A stretch of 64,000 nt of DNA from Gemmiger sp. An87 (GTDB lineage Bacteria > Bacillota > Clostridia > Oscillospirales > Ruminococcaceae): contig NZ_NFHD01000003.1 in assembly GCF_002159185.1 (NCBI RefSeq), positions 1-64,000 on the forward strand, given 5' to 3'. Below the pieces are notes generated by a model. That model saw only the letters and a list, made by a program, of their open reading frames with translations. It did not search any database and had not been told where the DNA came from. This document shows positions 1 to 8,258 of this stretch, piece after piece. The position numbers and the translations under genes were made by a program. Position 1 is the first letter of the stretch; the number at the start of each line of letters is the position of its first letter.

Positions 1-25
1 CTTTCCGGCAATTTGCGCCGGAAAG
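1..25. terminator. hairpin at the window edge, probable terminator
   Basis: A perfect 9-bp stem (CTTTCCGGC at 1-9 with GCCGGAAAG at 17-25) closes a 7-base loop. The flanking gene and any upstream T tract lie outside the window, so the direction cannot be decided. Confidence 0.45.
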
Positions 26-242
26 CCACTCCTCTTATATTACATTATATAAGCAAAAGAAAAACCGCAAGAAAAAGACGAGGCAGCTGCGGAAAAAAAC
101 GAAAAAACAGCGCCGGGCGCTCTTCGGCAAAATACGCCGGGCAAAAGGGCTTACAATCAAAATCAGACCCGGAAAACGGGGGGCGGGCCACACCCGAAAA
201 ACGGAAGCAAAAGTGCCGGACCGGCGGTGAAACAGACGGCGA

Positions 243-271
243 CTGATGCAAATAGTACCGATTTGCATCAG
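243..271. promoter_or_regulatory. perfect 11-bp inverted repeat, operator or RNA hairpin
   Basis: CTGATGCAAAT at 243-253 is the exact reverse complement of ATTTGCATCAG at 261-271, around a 7-base spacer AGTACCG. No T tract follows on either strand, so a protein-binding site is more likely than a terminator. Confidence 0.5.
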
Positions 272-359
272 CAAGGAAAAATCCCCGATTGGAATAAAAA
301 TTGTGGAAGCTGCACAAAATCCTCCCAGAGGATTCTGTGAGCGGTAGTAGGAATTTGTG

Positions 360-389
360 TTGTACAAAAGGTGGTGATATTGATACAAT
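360..389 (+). promoter_or_regulatory. putative promoter
   Basis: TTGTAC at 360-365 is followed after 18 bases by TACAAT at 384-389. It would give a leader of about 300 bases for the 3D-domain gene. The two TCTTAAGA sites lie just downstream, at the likely transcription start. Confidence 0.4.
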
Positions 390-398
390 TGTTTTGAA

Positions 399-416
399 TC
401 TTAAGAAATCTTAAGA
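399..416. repeat. tandem TCTTAAGA palindromes
   Basis: TCTTAAGA occurs at 399-406 and again at 409-416, a 10-base period. The CTTAAG core is unexpected in GC-rich DNA and appears again in a 20-base palindrome upstream of the ECF sigma factor gene (45644-45663). It may be a regulator binding site. Confidence 0.4.
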
Positions 417-517
417 AAAAAGCCGAAAAAGCGAGGATTTTAAAAGCAAGCATGAACGGTAAATATATTTCGGCGAAATTTGAAAGCATGCGGCGAAAAA
501 CGGCGGGGCTTTCCTGT

Positions 518-547
518 TTGACGGCCCCGGCCCGCTTTTGCTACAAT
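518..547 (+). promoter_or_regulatory. putative promoter of the 3D-domain gene
   Basis: TTGACG at 518-523, an 18-base spacer, then TACAAT at 542-547. This is the better of the two candidate promoters and would give a leader of about 140 bases. Confidence 0.5.
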
Positions 548-692
548 GCCACAAGTGCCCGGAACGGGCCGCATTGGGCGGCAAAGGCTCCGGGCCATCG
601 AAAGCAGGGCGCGGTCTGGCCCCATGTTCCAGGCCGCCGGCGGGCCGCTTTTGGCCCCCATTGCCCGCCAGCATGGAACGTTAGGAGATTGC

Positions 693-1736
693 ATGATTAC
701 GATCATCAAGAAATTGCGCCGCCTGGTTCTGGCGGTGCCGGTCAAGGTGTGGGCCTGCCTGATTACCGTGGGCTGCCTGACGCTCACCCTGATCGGCCTG
801 CATCAGGCGCTGCATCTGGTGCGCATCACCGATTCCGAGGGCGCGAGCGAGGTGGTTATGACCCACCTGGACGACCCGCAGAAGCTCATGCAGCTGAGCG
901 GCATCGTGGCCGAGGAGGGCGACGATGTGCACTACACCGCCTACAAGGGCAATCAGGCCAGCCTGAGCATCCAGCGGGCGGTGGACCTCACCGTCACTGC
1001 GGACGGCCAGACCCATGACCTGCGGCTGGTCAACGGCACGGTGAGCGACGCACTGGCCGCCTGCGGCGTGGAGCTGGGGGAGCATGATTACACCGAGCCC
1101 AGCCTGCACACCGCCATTTCCGACGGCCTGAGCATTCAGGTGCACCGGGTGGAGTACCGGGACACCGTGGTGGAGGAATCCATCCCCTACGAGACCGAGT
1201 ATGTGTACACCAGCCTGTTCTACAAGAACCGGAACCGAACCCAGCTGGTGCAGCAGGGGCATGAGGGCACCAACCAGATCACCCACCGCGAGCGCGTGGT
1301 GGACGGCCAGGTGGAATCCAGCCAGGTGATCAGCGTGGTGCAGACCGTGGCTCCCCAGAACACCATCATCAAGGCCTATCAGGCAGGGGCGCCGGTTTCG
1401 CCTCTGGAAGGTCCCGAGGTGGTGGACGGCGTACCCACCGGCTACACGGCGGTGTACACCGGACGGGCCACCGGCTACAGTGCCAGCCGGGGCCGTGGCG
1501 CTTCCGGATTGGGACTGTACTGCGGCACCGTTGCCGTAAACCCCGCCCTGATTCCGTACGGCACCAAGCTTTATATCACCAGCACCGACGGCAAGCTGGT
1601 TTACGGCTATGCCATCGCCACCGACACGGGCGCTTCGCTGCTGAACGGCAGCTGCCTGGTGGACCTGTTCTACGACAGCTTCTCCGAAGCGCTGATGAAC
1701 GGTGTGCAGGAAGTGAACGTGTATGTGATGGGCTGA
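693..1736 (+). CDS. G5 and 3D-domain cell-wall protein (YabE/RpfB-like)
   Basis: A 347-residue envelope protein. A basic N-terminus precedes one membrane segment at about residues 14-34, so the rest is outside the cell. A DUF348-like region (about 90-165) and a G5-type region (about 165-245) precede a C-terminal 3D domain (about 255-347), whose acidic signature shows as ATDTG and DLFYDS. The 3D double-psi beta-barrel is the catalytic fold of the MltA and RpfB/YocH muralytic families, so peptidoglycan turnover or resuscitation is the likely role. ATG at 693 was chosen because TTAGGAGA lies 5-12 bases upstream; in-frame codons further upstream lack a ribosome site and add low-complexity sequence. 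A strong terminator follows, so it is a single-gene unit. Confidence 0.8.
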   Translation: MITIIKKLRRLVLAVPVKVWACLITVGCLTLTLIGLHQALHLVRITDSEGASEVVMTHLDDPQKLMQLSGIVAEEGDDVHYTAYKGNQASLSIQRAVDLTVTADGQTHDLRLVNGTVSDALAACGVELGEHDYTEPSLHTAISDGLSIQVHRVEYRDTVVEESIPYETEYVYTSLFYKNRNRTQLVQQGHEGTNQITHRERVVDGQVESSQVISVVQTVAPQNTIIKAYQAGAPVSPLEGPEVVDGVPTGYTAVYTGRATGYSASRGRGASGLGLYCGTVAVNPALIPYGTKLYITSTDGKLVYGYAIATDTGASLLNGSCLVDLFYDSFSEALMNGVQEVNVYVMG

Positions 1737-1760
1737 GGCCCCGCAAAACACAGTACCCCG

Positions 1761-1807
1761 CGCCGGGGCGGCCAGCGAAACAGCTGGCTGCCCCGGCGTT
1801 TCTCTTT
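1761..1807 (+). terminator. Rho-independent terminator
   Basis: A 16-bp stem with one G-T pair (1761-1776 with 1783-1798) and a 6-base loop, followed by TTTCTCTTT. It ends the 3D-domain transcript. Confidence 0.85.
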
Positions 1808-1934
1808 CCACGGGAAGAAGCAGCTGCCTTGCCCCAAACCGGGCCGAATTTGCCCGTTTTGGGGCGTTTTTCGCCTTTTTACCCGCTTTTTACCGCATAG
1901 CGCCAAAAAGCGGCGTTTTTTGGCGTTTTATGGC

Positions 1935-1963
1935 TTGACAAACCCGCCCGGCGGGCATACACT
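1935..1963 (+). promoter_or_regulatory. promoter of the corA leader
   Basis: Perfect TTGACA at 1935-1940, 17-base spacer, TACACT at 1958-1963. Transcription would start near 1970, leaving a leader of about 230 bases before corA. Confidence 0.75.
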
Positions 1964-2017
1964 AATTGAGGGCCGACAGGGCCCGCAACAAAAAATTCAA
2001 TGCAAGGAGATGACAGC

Positions 2018-2098
2018 ATGGACGGCGACCCCAGTAGATGTGTGGATCGTTTTATCAGCGGAACCGGCTTTGCTGCCTTACCCTGCATCCTGCGCTGA
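2018..2098 (+). CDS. putative 26-residue leader peptide upstream of corA
   Basis: A short reading frame starts at ATG 2018 with the ribosome site AAGGAGA at 2004-2010, seven bases away. This is better than the site of corA itself. The peptide begins MDGDPSRC and ends PCILR. It lies in the 230-base leader between a strong promoter and the magnesium transporter gene and is followed by stem-loops at 2131-2163 and 2161-2176. In Salmonella a translated leader (corL) controls corA, and this arrangement is similar in layout only; no sequence similarity is claimed. It could be a fortuitous frame. Confidence 0.45.
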   Translation: MDGDPSRCVDRFISGTGFAALPCILR

Positions 2099-2130
2099 AT
2101 CATGAGCGCGGAACCTGCTTTTCGGGGGGG

Positions 2131-2176
2131 CGGCTGTAATGCCGTGCGCCGCAAACACAGCCGGAAAAAGAGCCGG
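2131..2176 (+). promoter_or_regulatory. overlapping stem-loops before corA
   Basis: CGGCTGT at 2131-2137 pairs with ACAGCCG at 2157-2163. The latter overlaps a second hairpin, CCGG at 2161-2164 with CCGG at 2173-2176. The two cannot form together and the second lies just before the corA ribosome site, so they could act as a switch. Confidence 0.35.
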
Positions 2177-2202
2177 TAAGTTTGAGAAAGCAGGTGTTTT
2201 TT

Positions 2203-3138
2203 ATGTTGAATATTTATCTGAGCGATAGCGGCCGTATGCTGGAGCAGGACCAGATCCTGCCCGGCTCCTGGATCAACCTGTGCGACCCCAACGAGAAGGA
2301 GATCGGCCGGGTTTGTGCCCAGCTGCATGTGGACCCGGACCTGGTTCGGGCCGCCCTGGACGAAGAGGAACGCAGCCGTATTGAAGTGGAGGACAACGGC
2401 CATATCCTCATCATCGTGGACACCCCCATCGTGCAGACCGAGGGCCACAGCTTTGTGTATTCCACCATTCCCTTCGGCATCGTGCTCACCGAGGATAACA
2501 TCATCACCGTCTCCCTGAAGGAAACCGCGCTGCCCCGCGCCTTCATGGAGGGCCTGGTCAAGGCCTGCAGCACCAAGAAGCGCAAGCGCATGGCTCTGCA
2601 GATGCTCTACCGCAACGCCAGCCTGTTCCTGTTCTACCTGCGTCAGGTGGACAAGGCCAGCACCCGCGTGGAGAACGAGCTGCACAAGAGCATGAAGAAT
2701 AAGGAGCTCATTCAGATGCTGGGCCTGGAGAAGAGCCTGGTGTACTTCTCCACCTCCCTGAAGGGCAACGAGATCGTTCTGGAGAAGCTGCTGCGCATGG
2801 ATTTTGTGCGGGACTTCCCCGAGGATACCGACCTGCTGGAAGATGTAATCATCGAGAACAAGCAGGCCATGGAGATGAGCAGCATCTACCGGGACATTCT
2901 GTCCGGCACCATGGATGCCTTCGCCTCCGTGATCTCCAACAATCTGAACATCGTGATGAAGCTGCTGGCCGCCGTGACCATTATCCTCACAGTGCCCACC
3001 ATCGTGTCCAGCCTGTGGGGCATGAACGTGCCGGTGCCCTTTGCCGAGAATCCCTTCGGCTTCGTGATCGTGCTGGCCATTGCCGTGCTGGCTACCCTGG
3101 GCGCAGGCTTTTTGGCCCGCTGGAAGAAGTGGCTGTAA
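2203..3138 (+). CDS. corA: CorA-family divalent cation transporter
   Basis: A 311-residue inner-membrane channel protein for Mg2+ or related ions. The large cytosolic N-terminal domain ends in two C-terminal membrane segments, and the family signature GMN sits at residues 273-275 after the first segment (here WGMN, not the classical YGMN). The acidic loop ENPFG between the segments is also typical. ATG 2203 is preferred over an upstream in-frame TTG because AGGTG at 2192-2196 is six bases before it. The gene has its own promoter (1935), a long structured leader with a possible leader peptide, and its own terminator. Transport of Co2+, Ni2+ or Zn2+ instead of Mg2+ cannot be excluded. Confidence 0.9.
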   Translation: MLNIYLSDSGRMLEQDQILPGSWINLCDPNEKEIGRVCAQLHVDPDLVRAALDEEERSRIEVEDNGHILIIVDTPIVQTEGHSFVYSTIPFGIVLTEDNIITVSLKETALPRAFMEGLVKACSTKKRKRMALQMLYRNASLFLFYLRQVDKASTRVENELHKSMKNKELIQMLGLEKSLVYFSTSLKGNEIVLEKLLRMDFVRDFPEDTDLLEDVIIENKQAMEMSSIYRDILSGTMDAFASVISNNLNIVMKLLAAVTIILTVPTIVSSLWGMNVPVPFAENPFGFVIVLAIAVLATLGAGFLARWKKWL

Positions 3139-3165
3139 CCGAGAACGGTTTTCAAAAGTACAAAC

Positions 3166-3205
3166 GCGCCCCGGCGATCTGCGGATCGCCGGGCGTTTTG
3201 TTTTT
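3166..3205 (+). terminator. Rho-independent terminator of corA
   Basis: CCCGGCGATC at 3170-3179 pairs with GATCGCCGGG at 3184-3193, followed by GTTTTGTTTTT. Confidence 0.85.
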
Positions 3206-3226
3206 GCCAAAAGGTCCGGCCCGCCG

Positions 3227-3255
3227 TTGCGTAAACCGCCAAAGGCTGGTATAAT
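3227..3255 (+). promoter_or_regulatory. cysS promoter
   Basis: TTGCGT at 3227-3232, 17-base spacer, perfect TATAAT at 3250-3255. The leader would be only about 55 bases, too short for a T-box. Confidence 0.7.
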
Positions 3256-3316
3256 GATACCATTGAAACTGCGCCGTGCCATGGGGGCCGTTGCGCAGAG
3301 CAAGGAGCGAAGCAGT

Positions 3317-4717
3317 ATGCAGATTTTTAACACCCTCACCCGCAAAAAAGAGGAGTTCATCCCGCAGAAGCCCGGCGAGTACCGCATCTATGTGTGCGGT
3401 CCCACCGTGTACAATTTCATCCACATCGGCAACGCCCGGCCCATGGTGGTGTTCGACACCCTGCGCCGCTATCTGGAGTACCAGGGCAATAAGGTAATCT
3501 ACGTTTCCAACATCACCGACATTGACGACAAGCTGATCAAGAAGGGCCAGGAGGAAGGCGTTCCCATGCAGGAGGTCGCCCGCCGCTATGAGGCCGAGTA
3601 TATCAAGGACAGCGAGGGCTTGAACGTGCTGGCTCCCAGCGTGCGTCCCCGCGCCACCGAGCACATCGACGAGATTCTGGGCATCGTGGCCGACATCATC
3701 GAAAAGGGCTACGGCTATGTGGCCAAGAACGGCGACGTGTATTTCCGGGCCAGAAAGTTCAAGGAGTACGGCAAGCTGAGCCACCTGAACCTGGAGGATC
3801 TGGAGAGCGGCAACCGGGAGCTGCGCAGCCAGATGGACGACGACCTGAAGGAGGACCCGGCGGATTTCGCGGTCTGGAAGGCCGCCAAGCCCGGCGAGCC
3901 CGCCTGGGAAAGCCCCTACGGCCCCGGCCGTCCCGGCTGGCACATCGAGTGCAGCGCCATGGCCCGCAAGCATCTGGGCGCCACCATCGACCTTCACTGC
4001 GGCGGTCAGGACCTGATCTTCCCGCACCATGAGAACGAGATCGCCCAGTCCGAGTGTGCCAACGGCTGCACCTTCAGCCGCTACTGGATGCACAACGGCT
4101 TTTTGAACATCGACAACCACAAGATGAGCAAGAGCGCCAACAATTTCTTCACCGTGCGCGAGATTGCCGATGTTTACGGCTACGAGCCCATTCGTTATTT
4201 CCTGCTCACCGCGGGCTACCGCATGCCTCTGAACTACACCGTAGAGCTGATTCAGTCCTGCAAGGCCAGCCTGGAGCGGCTGTACACCTGCCGCGAGAAT
4301 CTGGATTTCCTCATCAAGAACGCCGCCGAGACCGGCAGCGATGTGCTGGTGGAGAAGGCTGCCGCCGCCAAGACCAAGTTCAACACCGCCATGGACGACG
4401 ATCTGAACACCCCGGATGCTCTGGCCGCCATCTTTGAGCTGGTGAAGGAGATCAATACCCTGGGCAAGGATGCCTCCAAGGCTGCGCTGACCAATGCCGC
4501 TGAGGTGTTCGACGAGCTGACCGGCGTGCTGGGCCTGCTGTACAACCGCAAGACCAACGAGGTGCCTGCCGAGGTGATGGAGCTGGTGGAACGCCGCGCT
4601 GCCGCCAAGAAGGCCAAGGACTGGAGCACTGCCGACGCGCTGCGCGCCCAGATCACCGAGATGGGCTGGCAGGTGGAGGACACCGCTCAGGGCCCCAAGG
4701 TGTCTAAAATTTCTTAA
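3317..4717 (+). CDS. cysS: cysteine--tRNA ligase
   Basis: A 466-residue class I aminoacyl-tRNA synthetase that charges tRNA-Cys. The zinc-binding cysteine C27 lies in CGPTVYN, followed by the HIGH-type motif HIGN at 36-39. Further along come GWHIECSAMA (second zinc ligand) and the KMSKS loop, and an anticodon-binding C-terminal domain completes the family's usual length. ATG 3317 has the ribosome site AAGGAG at 3302-3307; an in-frame extension upstream overlaps the promoter and corA terminator and is rejected. It is monocistronic, between its promoter at 3227 and a strong terminator at 4773. Confidence 0.97.
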   Translation: MQIFNTLTRKKEEFIPQKPGEYRIYVCGPTVYNFIHIGNARPMVVFDTLRRYLEYQGNKVIYVSNITDIDDKLIKKGQEEGVPMQEVARRYEAEYIKDSEGLNVLAPSVRPRATEHIDEILGIVADIIEKGYGYVAKNGDVYFRARKFKEYGKLSHLNLEDLESGNRELRSQMDDDLKEDPADFAVWKAAKPGEPAWESPYGPGRPGWHIECSAMARKHLGATIDLHCGGQDLIFPHHENEIAQSECANGCTFSRYWMHNGFLNIDNHKMSKSANNFFTVREIADVYGYEPIRYFLLTAGYRMPLNYTVELIQSCKASLERLYTCRENLDFLIKNAAETGSDVLVEKAAAAKTKFNTAMDDDLNTPDALAAIFELVKEINTLGKDASKAALTNAAEVFDELTGVLGLLYNRKTNEVPAEVMELVERRAAAKKAKDWSTADALRAQITEMGWQVEDTAQGPKVSKIS

Positions 4718-4772
4718 AATATCACATGCTGGGCTTGCTCTAAAACGGAGCAGCTCTGCAATCCGACGTTTC

Positions 4773-4812
4773 GCCGGGTGTGGTGAAGGCTTCACCGCAC
4801 CCGGCTTTTTTG
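4773..4812 (+). terminator. Rho-independent terminator of cysS
   Basis: GCCGGGTG plus TGGTGAAG at 4773-4788 pairs with TTCACCGCACCCGGC at 4791-4805, then TTTTTT. Confidence 0.85.
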
Positions 4813-4865
4813 TACCAGTCTTTGTATTCTTTTTTCGTTTTCACAGGAAAACCACACCCTTCCCC

Positions 4866-4895
4866 TTGCAATGGGCAGCGGGTTTTTACTATACT
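4866..4895 (+). promoter_or_regulatory. promoter of the GT-C fusion gene
   Basis: TTGCAA at 4866-4871, 18-base spacer, TATACT at 4890-4895. Confidence 0.6.
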
Positions 4896-4969
4896 GAACA
4901 TAAGAGCGTCTACTATTTGAATAGACCATCCCCGCGCGGTGCGCCGTGCGTGCGTAAAGGAGAGAGATC

Positions 4970-7933
4970 ATGGCAAACGCCAAATCATATGCCCGCCGGA
5001 ATGTCCGGAGGTTGCCTGCCGGCTTGCTGGTGCTGCTGGTCTGTGCCGCTGTGCTGCGCATCGGGCTGACCCTGGTCACTGAGGGCTATTCCACCGACGT
5101 GGCCTGCTTCACCGCCTGGGCCCAGCGCCTGGCGGACCTGGGGCCGGGCCAGTTCTATTCCCCGGATTACTTTGCGGATTATCCCCCCGGCTACATGCTG
5201 GTGCTCTGGGTGCTGGGCAGCCTGGGCAAGCTGCTGGGCATGAATGTGAGCGGCAAGGGCTTTGTGCTGCTGCTCAGCAGCGTGCCCATCCTGTGCGACG
5301 TGGGCCTCACCGCCCTGGTCTGGCACATCGCCCGCACCCATCTGAACGAAAAGCGGGCCATGCTCATTGCGGCGCTCGTCGCCTTCTGCCCGGCCTTTTT
5401 GTACGACACCGCCGTCTGGAAGCAGGTGGACAGCGTACCCGCCCTCTGCCTGGTGGGGGTGTTCTGGCTGCTGAGCCGGAAAAAATACCTGCCTTCTGCA
5501 TTGCTTTACGGCCTGGCGCTGGCGTTGAAGCCCCAGGCCCTGTTGTTCGGGCCGGTGCTGGCCGTCTGCTTTGCGCTGCCTCTGTTCACCGGCCCGGCGG
5601 CCGAGCGGAGCAGGGCAGTGGGCCGCGCGGCACTGGGTGCGGTTCTGTCCGTGGCAGTGGTGCTGGCCTTTGCGCTGCCCTTCTGGGGCGACCAGCCTAT
5701 GGACTGGCTGGTGGAAAAGTACACCGGCACCGTATCCAGCTACCCCTATGCCAGTGTGAACGGCTTTAATCTGATTACCCTGCTGGGCGGCAACTGGACC
5801 ATGCAGACCGATGGCATATTCGGCACGCCCATTACCTGGCAAATGCTGGGCACTGTGGGCATCCTGATCGCCACCGCCGCCATGCTGTATCTGGCCTGGG
5901 TGAGTGTGCGCAGCGGCCGGTTCTGCCCCATGCTGCTGGCGGGCTTTTACGGTGCGGCCATCTTCTGTTTGAGTCACCGGATGCACGAGCGGTATCTGAT
6001 TCCGGCGCTGGCGCTGCTGCTGGCGGCGGTGGCCCGCTGGGCGGACCGCAAGCTGCTGGCGGGCACGGCGGTGCTGAGCATGTCCACCCTGCTGAATCTG
6101 GCGCTGGTTCTGGCCTCCAACGGCACCGAGGATCAGTTCCTCACCAGCGACACCGCCCGTGTGATGATTGCGGTGGTGAGCCTGGCCAACCTGGTGGGCA
6201 CCGTGATGGTCTGGCTGGCCGGCCTGCGGCTGTGCCGTGGCGGGAAGATTTGTGCGCTGCAGCCCTCCCCGGAGCCTGCCATCACCGCGCCTGCACCCCA
6301 GCCCCGCTGGACCCGGCCGGAGCTGCTCTGGCTGCTGGCGGGCACCCTTCTGGTGGGTGTGGTGAGTCTGACCAACCTGGGCGACTTCACCGCGCCTCAG
6401 AACCCGGAGGTGGTGCAGGGGACCAGGACCTACACCGTGCAGGTGGAGGGCGAGGCCTCCAGCCTGTGGATTTACCCGGAGATCAACTGGAACGGCCAGC
6501 TCACCGTGACCGACAGCCGGGGTACCGAGCTGGTGAACCAGACGCTGGACTACGGCAACGTGTTCCACTGGCTGTCCCTGCCGGTCATCGCGAACGAGAC
6601 CTATACCATTACCCTCACCGATGCCAGCGTGATGGAGCTGGCCTTCAAGAACGACGCAGGCGAATGCCTGGCCGTGACCGGCGAGAGCGGGGCTCTGTTT
6701 GACGAGCAGGCCCAGGTGCCGGACACCATCAGCTACAAAAACAGCATGTATTTTGACGAGATCTACCACGGCCGCACCGCCTACGAGCATCTGCACGGCA
6801 TGCCGGTGTACGAGACCACCCACCCGCCGCTGGGCAAGGTGTTCATCATGCTGGGCATCGCGGTGTTCGGCATGACCGGCTTCGGCTGGCGCGTGGCGGG
6901 GGCGCTGTTCGGCATCGCTCTGGTGCCGGTGCTGTATCTCTTTGTGCGGCGGCTCACCCGGTCGCCCCGGTGGGCGGGCTTTGCGGCCCTTCTGGCCGGG
7001 CTGGACCTGATGCGCTATGCCCAGAGCCGGATTGCCACCATCGACATCTACGGCACCTTCTTTATCCTGCTGGGGGCCTATTTCATGCTCTGGTACTGCC
7101 AGAGCGTGCTGACCAGAGGTGTGGACAAGAGCATCCTGCCCATGGCTCTGGCAGGAGTTGCCTTTGGCCTGGGCGCGGCCAGCAAGTGGACCGGTATTTA
7201 CGCCGGAGCCGGGCTGGCGGTGCTGTATTTCGGTGTGCTGTGGGCCCGCTGGCGGCAGAAGAAGCCGAACTTCGGCCGGGAGCTGGCCGTGGCCCTGGTG
7301 GGCGGTGTGCTCTTCTTCGTGCTGATCCCGCTGATCATCTACATCGCGGCCTATCTGCCCTACTGGTGGCGGGAAGGCGGCTTCAGCCTGGGTGAGTGGT
7401 GGCAGTGCCAGCTGACCATGTTCAACTACCACAGCCAGCTCAAGAGCACCCATCCGTACGAATCCAACTGGTATACCTGGCCTTTGTTATTACGCCCTGT
7501 ATGGTATTATTCCGCCAGCGGGCTGCCTGCGGAGATGCGAGGAACCATTGCGGGCATGGGCAATCCCATCGTATGGTGGGCGGCGCTGGCCGGGCTGTGT
7601 GTGCTGGTCTGGCGGCAGATCAGCGGACGGGCCTGCCGGGCGCAGGGAAGTGTGCTGGTGCTGTATCTGGCGCAGCTGCTGCCCTGGGTGCTGGTGACCC
7701 GGTGCACCTTCCTGTACCATTATCTCCCCAGCCTGTGGTTTGCGGTGGCGGGGCTTGCCCTGATGCTGTCCAAGCTGGATCATGACCGGCCGCAGCTTGC
7801 GCGTAGAATCGCCCTGGGTGTTCTGGTTGCGGCGGCAGTGGTGTTCCTCTGGTTCTACCCGGCGGTGACCGGTATCCCGGTATCTGAAACCTGGATCATC
7901 TCCGCCCGCTGGCTCCCCTCCTGGTTTTTTTAA
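4970..7933 (+). CDS. double GT-C membrane glycosyltransferase (PMT-like C-terminal half)
   Basis: An unusually long (987-residue) polytopic membrane protein that looks like two GT-C glycosyltransferases in one chain. The first half (about 1-450) has many hydrophobic helices and the loop motif FADYPPGYM. A soluble beta-rich segment (about 470-580) follows. The second half carries the protein-O-mannosyltransferase signature FDEIYHGRTAYEHL with THPPLGK, where the DE pair is the expected catalytic or metal site. GT-C enzymes use lipid-phosphate sugars to modify lipids, glycans or proteins at the outer face; acceptor and sugar are unknown here. GGAGAGAG lies just before ATG 4970. The gene is alone between its promoter and the repeat island. 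Confidence 0.75.
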   Translation: MANAKSYARRNVRRLPAGLLVLLVCAAVLRIGLTLVTEGYSTDVACFTAWAQRLADLGPGQFYSPDYFADYPPGYMLVLWVLGSLGKLLGMNVSGKGFVLLLSSVPILCDVGLTALVWHIARTHLNEKRAMLIAALVAFCPAFLYDTAVWKQVDSVPALCLVGVFWLLSRKKYLPSALLYGLALALKPQALLFGPVLAVCFALPLFTGPAAERSRAVGRAALGAVLSVAVVLAFALPFWGDQPMDWLVEKYTGTVSSYPYASVNGFNLITLLGGNWTMQTDGIFGTPITWQMLGTVGILIATAAMLYLAWVSVRSGRFCPMLLAGFYGAAIFCLSHRMHERYLIPALALLLAAVARWADRKLLAGTAVLSMSTLLNLALVLASNGTEDQFLTSDTARVMIAVVSLANLVGTVMVWLAGLRLCRGGKICALQPSPEPAITAPAPQPRWTRPELLWLLAGTLLVGVVSLTNLGDFTAPQNPEVVQGTRTYTVQVEGEASSLWIYPEINWNGQLTVTDSRGTELVNQTLDYGNVFHWLSLPVIANETYTITLTDASVMELAFKNDAGECLAVTGESGALFDEQAQVPDTISYKNSMYFDEIYHGRTAYEHLHGMPVYETTHPPLGKVFIMLGIAVFGMTGFGWRVAGALFGIALVPVLYLFVRRLTRSPRWAGFAALLAGLDLMRYAQSRIATIDIYGTFFILLGAYFMLWYCQSVLTRGVDKSILPMALAGVAFGLGAASKWTGIYAGAGLAVLYFGVLWARWRQKKPNFGRELAVALVGGVLFFVLIPLIIYIAAYLPYWWREGGFSLGEWWQCQLTMFNYHSQLKSTHPYESNWYTWPLLLRPVWYYSASGLPAEMRGTIAGMGNPIVWWAALAGLCVLVWRQISGRACRAQGSVLVLYLAQLLPWVLVTRCTFLYHYLPSLWFAVAGLALMLSKLDHDRPQLARRIALGVLVAAAVVFLWFYPAVTGIPVSETWIISARWLPSWFF

Positions 7934-7937
7934 CGAT

Positions 7938-8021
7938 TTTTTAGCGGACTCGAACGTTAGCGGGGTGCGATACGCTTTCTGATACGCACCGGGCTTTCCT
8001 CAGCAAAATACGCAAACACCC
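7938..8021 (+). repeat. 84-base repeat, copy 1 (inverted pair)
   Basis: Begins five bases after the stop codon of the GT-C gene with TTTTTAGCGGACTCG and contains GGTGCG...CGCACC, which can pair. It aligns without gaps to the reverse complement of 8678-8761, with 68 of 84 positions identical by my count. Both copies start at the 3' end of a gene in the sense direction, so the element could be a processed or terminating 3' UTR module. Confidence 0.75.
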
Positions 8022-8110
8022 ATTAACGGACTCGACCGGGGCAGGCTTATTGCAGTGTAGATTTACCCGGATTTTCGTCGAAAAGCCCGGATAAACCTTT
8101 GTTTTGACCC

Positions 8111-8146
8111 TTGGCAAGCCCGGTTCCTCCTGTGCTATCATATAAA
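8111..8146 (+). promoter_or_regulatory. weak putative promoter
   Basis: TTGGCA at 8111-8116 is 19 bases from TATCAT at 8136-8141; TTGACC at 8104-8109 is an alternative -35. It could drive the small gene at 8259 through the hairpin at 8168. Confidence 0.3.
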
Positions 8147-8165
8147 CTGGAACAAATAAAAAAAC

Positions 8166-8207
8166 CGACGGCGTATGGCTTGCGTTTGCCATGCGCCGCC
8201 GTTTTTT
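8166..8207. terminator. bidirectional terminator or attenuator
   Basis: CGGCGTATGGC at 8169-8179 pairs (one G-T) with GCCATGCGCCG at 8188-8198. The stem has TTTTTT after it on the plus strand and a T tract on the minus strand. It lies between a possible promoter and the small ORF at 8259, an attenuation-like order. Confidence 0.65.
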
Positions 8208-8258
8208 CTGCCCGTTTGTTCCCGGAAATTTCACCAGAACCAAAGGAGGAAAACACCC

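Larger units (their letters stand above)
26..692. other. long non-coding leader region with inverted repeats and promoters
   Basis: No gene with a credible ribosome site was found in this 670-base stretch. It holds a perfect 11-bp inverted repeat (243-271), a small 7-bp hairpin (318-334), two promoter-like sequences (360-389 and 518-547) and two TCTTAAGA palindromes one helical turn apart (399-416). The stretch 26-230 shows nothing recognisable. Confidence 0.5.

Noticed and set aside
541-692. c-di-AMP (ydaO-type) riboswitch before the 3D-domain wall protein
   Set aside because: Such genes are often controlled this way, but the conserved core sequences are absent in the leader.
1920-2105. A 61-codon frame spanning the corA promoter
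   Set aside because: It covers the -35 and -10 boxes, has no ribosome site and overlaps the better-supported leader frame at 2018.
1964-2200. M-box (magnesium) riboswitch before corA
   Set aside because: Location is right, but I could not find the conserved M-box core sequences; the leader ORF and hairpins are reported instead.
3256-3316. T-box leader for cysS
   Set aside because: Only about 55 bases lie between the promoter and start codon, too short for a T-box, and no T-box core was seen.
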